Below are positions 62,996 through 64,000 of a DNA stretch of 64,000 nucleotides, one piece after another. Source of the DNA: Epiperipatus broadwayi (Eukaryota; Onychophora; Udeonychophora; Euonychophora; Peripatidae); contig JAQFVV010000073.1 in the NCBI GenBank assembly GCA_028023455.1, positions 560,001 to 624,000 on the forward strand. The letters run 5' to 3'. Each line of letters starts with the position of its first letter. Within the stretch, counting starts at the first letter, position 1. A program made the position numbers and the translations under genes. Below the pieces are notes generated by a model that did no database searches, was not told the origin of the DNA, and saw nothing but the letters and a program-made list of their open reading frames with translations.

Positions 62996-63017
62996 TTAAG
63001 AGTGGCCTGATTTTATA

Positions 63018-64000
63018 TTGTGCCCTTTCCTATTGTGCCCTTTCCTATAGGTCAGTAATAGTTTATAACAGTCAATTACTAAAAATTTTAAATTTTAGAA
63101 TATGTTCTTTTAATACATTAATTATAGTTTGTCGATTATATTTTTAAAGTACAATTTAAAGCTAAAGAAAATACGTAGTATATAAAATCATTTAAAAATA
63201 GTTATATAAAGCTTTAAATATTGTTTCATATGGTTGTAAAAGCTGGTCATATTAAATAACACAGCTATAAAAATTAAAAGTATATTTAAAAATCCGATTT
63301 TAATAGTTTAAAATGTATAATTTAATAAATGCTATATTTAGATTTGTAATCATATTTAAATAGTCAAAATTAATATAGTATATTTTTAAAATAAACTTTG
63401 TGATGGTGAAAATTATATCTAATTCTATATTTTCTAAATTGTTCTTCCAAATTTTTTATAATTATTTTATATAATATAATAAGTGTATCAATTTTATAAA
63501 TATAGGCAGAGAAATAGATTAAAAATCGTCTGTCAAAGTTATTAATCATGTGACTTGTATATTACATAGGTTCACACACATGCTTGTTTGAGTTAATAAT
63601 AAAGTTTAAAATATTTTAAAAGTTATATTATAGAATTGGATAGAATTATTGCCTATCATAAAAGTAAATAGTATTGAACATTAAGTTAACTATCGTATGT
63701 AATGTTTTAAATAATGTAATAAAGACGAATACAGATATAATAAAAATTAAATATTTTATTTAAATAAAAATAGATAAATTGAATATTAAGAAATGGAATA
63801 AGTTATTAAATGTTATTTTTAAAAGTTATTTTAAAAGATTAAATAATTTAAATAAAGTTATAATTGAATTAAAAGTGGTATTTTAAATAATATTTTGGGT
63901 TCATTACGTCATAATTTCTAATTTTGAAATTTAATTGTACTATAAACTAAAAATATGTAAATTTGTTCTCAAGCTAAAGTAAGAATTAACCAATAGGAAT
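63018..64000 (+). mobile_element. Large non-coding repeat element, copy C (cut by window end)
   Basis: Starts with TTGTGCCCTTTCCTA, which is present twice in tandem (63018-63032 and 63033-63047), then TAGGTCAGTAATAG, AAAAATTTTAAATTTTAG, AGCTAAAGAAAATAC, GCAGAGAAATAGATT and GTGACTTGTATA, all shared with copy B in the same order at high similarity. CCAAT is at 63990-63994. The window ends before the expected TATA box. Confidence 0.75.

Overview
This is a eukaryotic, very AT-rich window with no recognisable host gene. It is packed with simple repeats and transposable-element material, and its retroelement mix is typical of metazoan genomes: RTE-like LINEs ending in (GAT)n tails, Penelope-like elements with a GIY-YIG domain, tRNA-derived SINEs, and many long (AT)n, (ATCT)n, (CT)n and (ATT)n tracts. 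From general knowledge such a mix is common in molluscs, cephalopods included, but the sequence alone does not fix a species.

Layout. 1-15.2 kb: AT-rich DNA with diverged tandem repeats (about 190 bp at 2.05-2.6 kb, about 175 bp at 9.5-10.2 kb), one hAT-like terminus, a SINE at 4.15 kb, a decayed tRNA-like/hammerhead-like unit at 4.85 kb and an 860-bp foldback made of an inverted SINE-like pair (12.5-13.3 kb). 15.35-19.6 kb: copy A of a large element without ORFs. 19.6-22.1 kb: hairpins built around AT repeats. 22.2-25.46 kb: an almost intact RTE-like LINE (copy 1, plus strand). 25.5-31.6 kb: AT-rich DNA, a hairpin, another SINE foldback and a roughly 575-bp (ATCT)n array. 31.6-34.9 kb: a second, very similar RTE copy on the minus strand (copy 2). 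34.97-40.05 kb: copy B of the large element, minus strand. 40-48.4 kb: hairpins, (CT)n, and a decayed Penelope-like element with inverted terminal pieces. 48.7-51.7 kb: an old RTE copy (3) interrupted by a younger RTE fragment (4) with a 7-bp target duplication. 53.7-53.96 kb: a 3' RTE fragment (5). 56.5-58.4 kb: a near-perfect 878-bp-arm palindrome carrying two inverted Penelope-like 3' ends. 62.2-62.9 kb: a 350-bp tandem duplication. 63.0 kb to the end: copy C of the large element, cut by the window edge.

Main novel signal. Copies A, B and C belong to one family of about 4.3-5.1 kb with no ORF. It starts with TTGTGCCC, ends with the near-complement of that motif (both termini seen in A and B), and sits in or beside (TA)n. 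About 0.95 kb from the start it carries a CCAAT box, followed in A and B by a TATA box at identical spacing. Near the far end, A and B share two adjacent RNA-like hairpins (14-bp stem; 7+8-bp stem) whose differences preserve pairing, including one T-A to C-G compensatory change. All wobble pairs are G-U on the same strand as the promoter. This suggests a transposable, transcribed, structured non-coding element.

The only proteins recognised belong to retroelements: endonuclease/reverse transcriptase of the RTE-like LINEs and the C-terminal GIY-YIG region of Penelope-like elements. All are broken or truncated, copy 1 of the RTE by a single 1-nt deletion in a T run. Comparisons were made by eye, so boundaries are approximate unless a base-exact statement is given.
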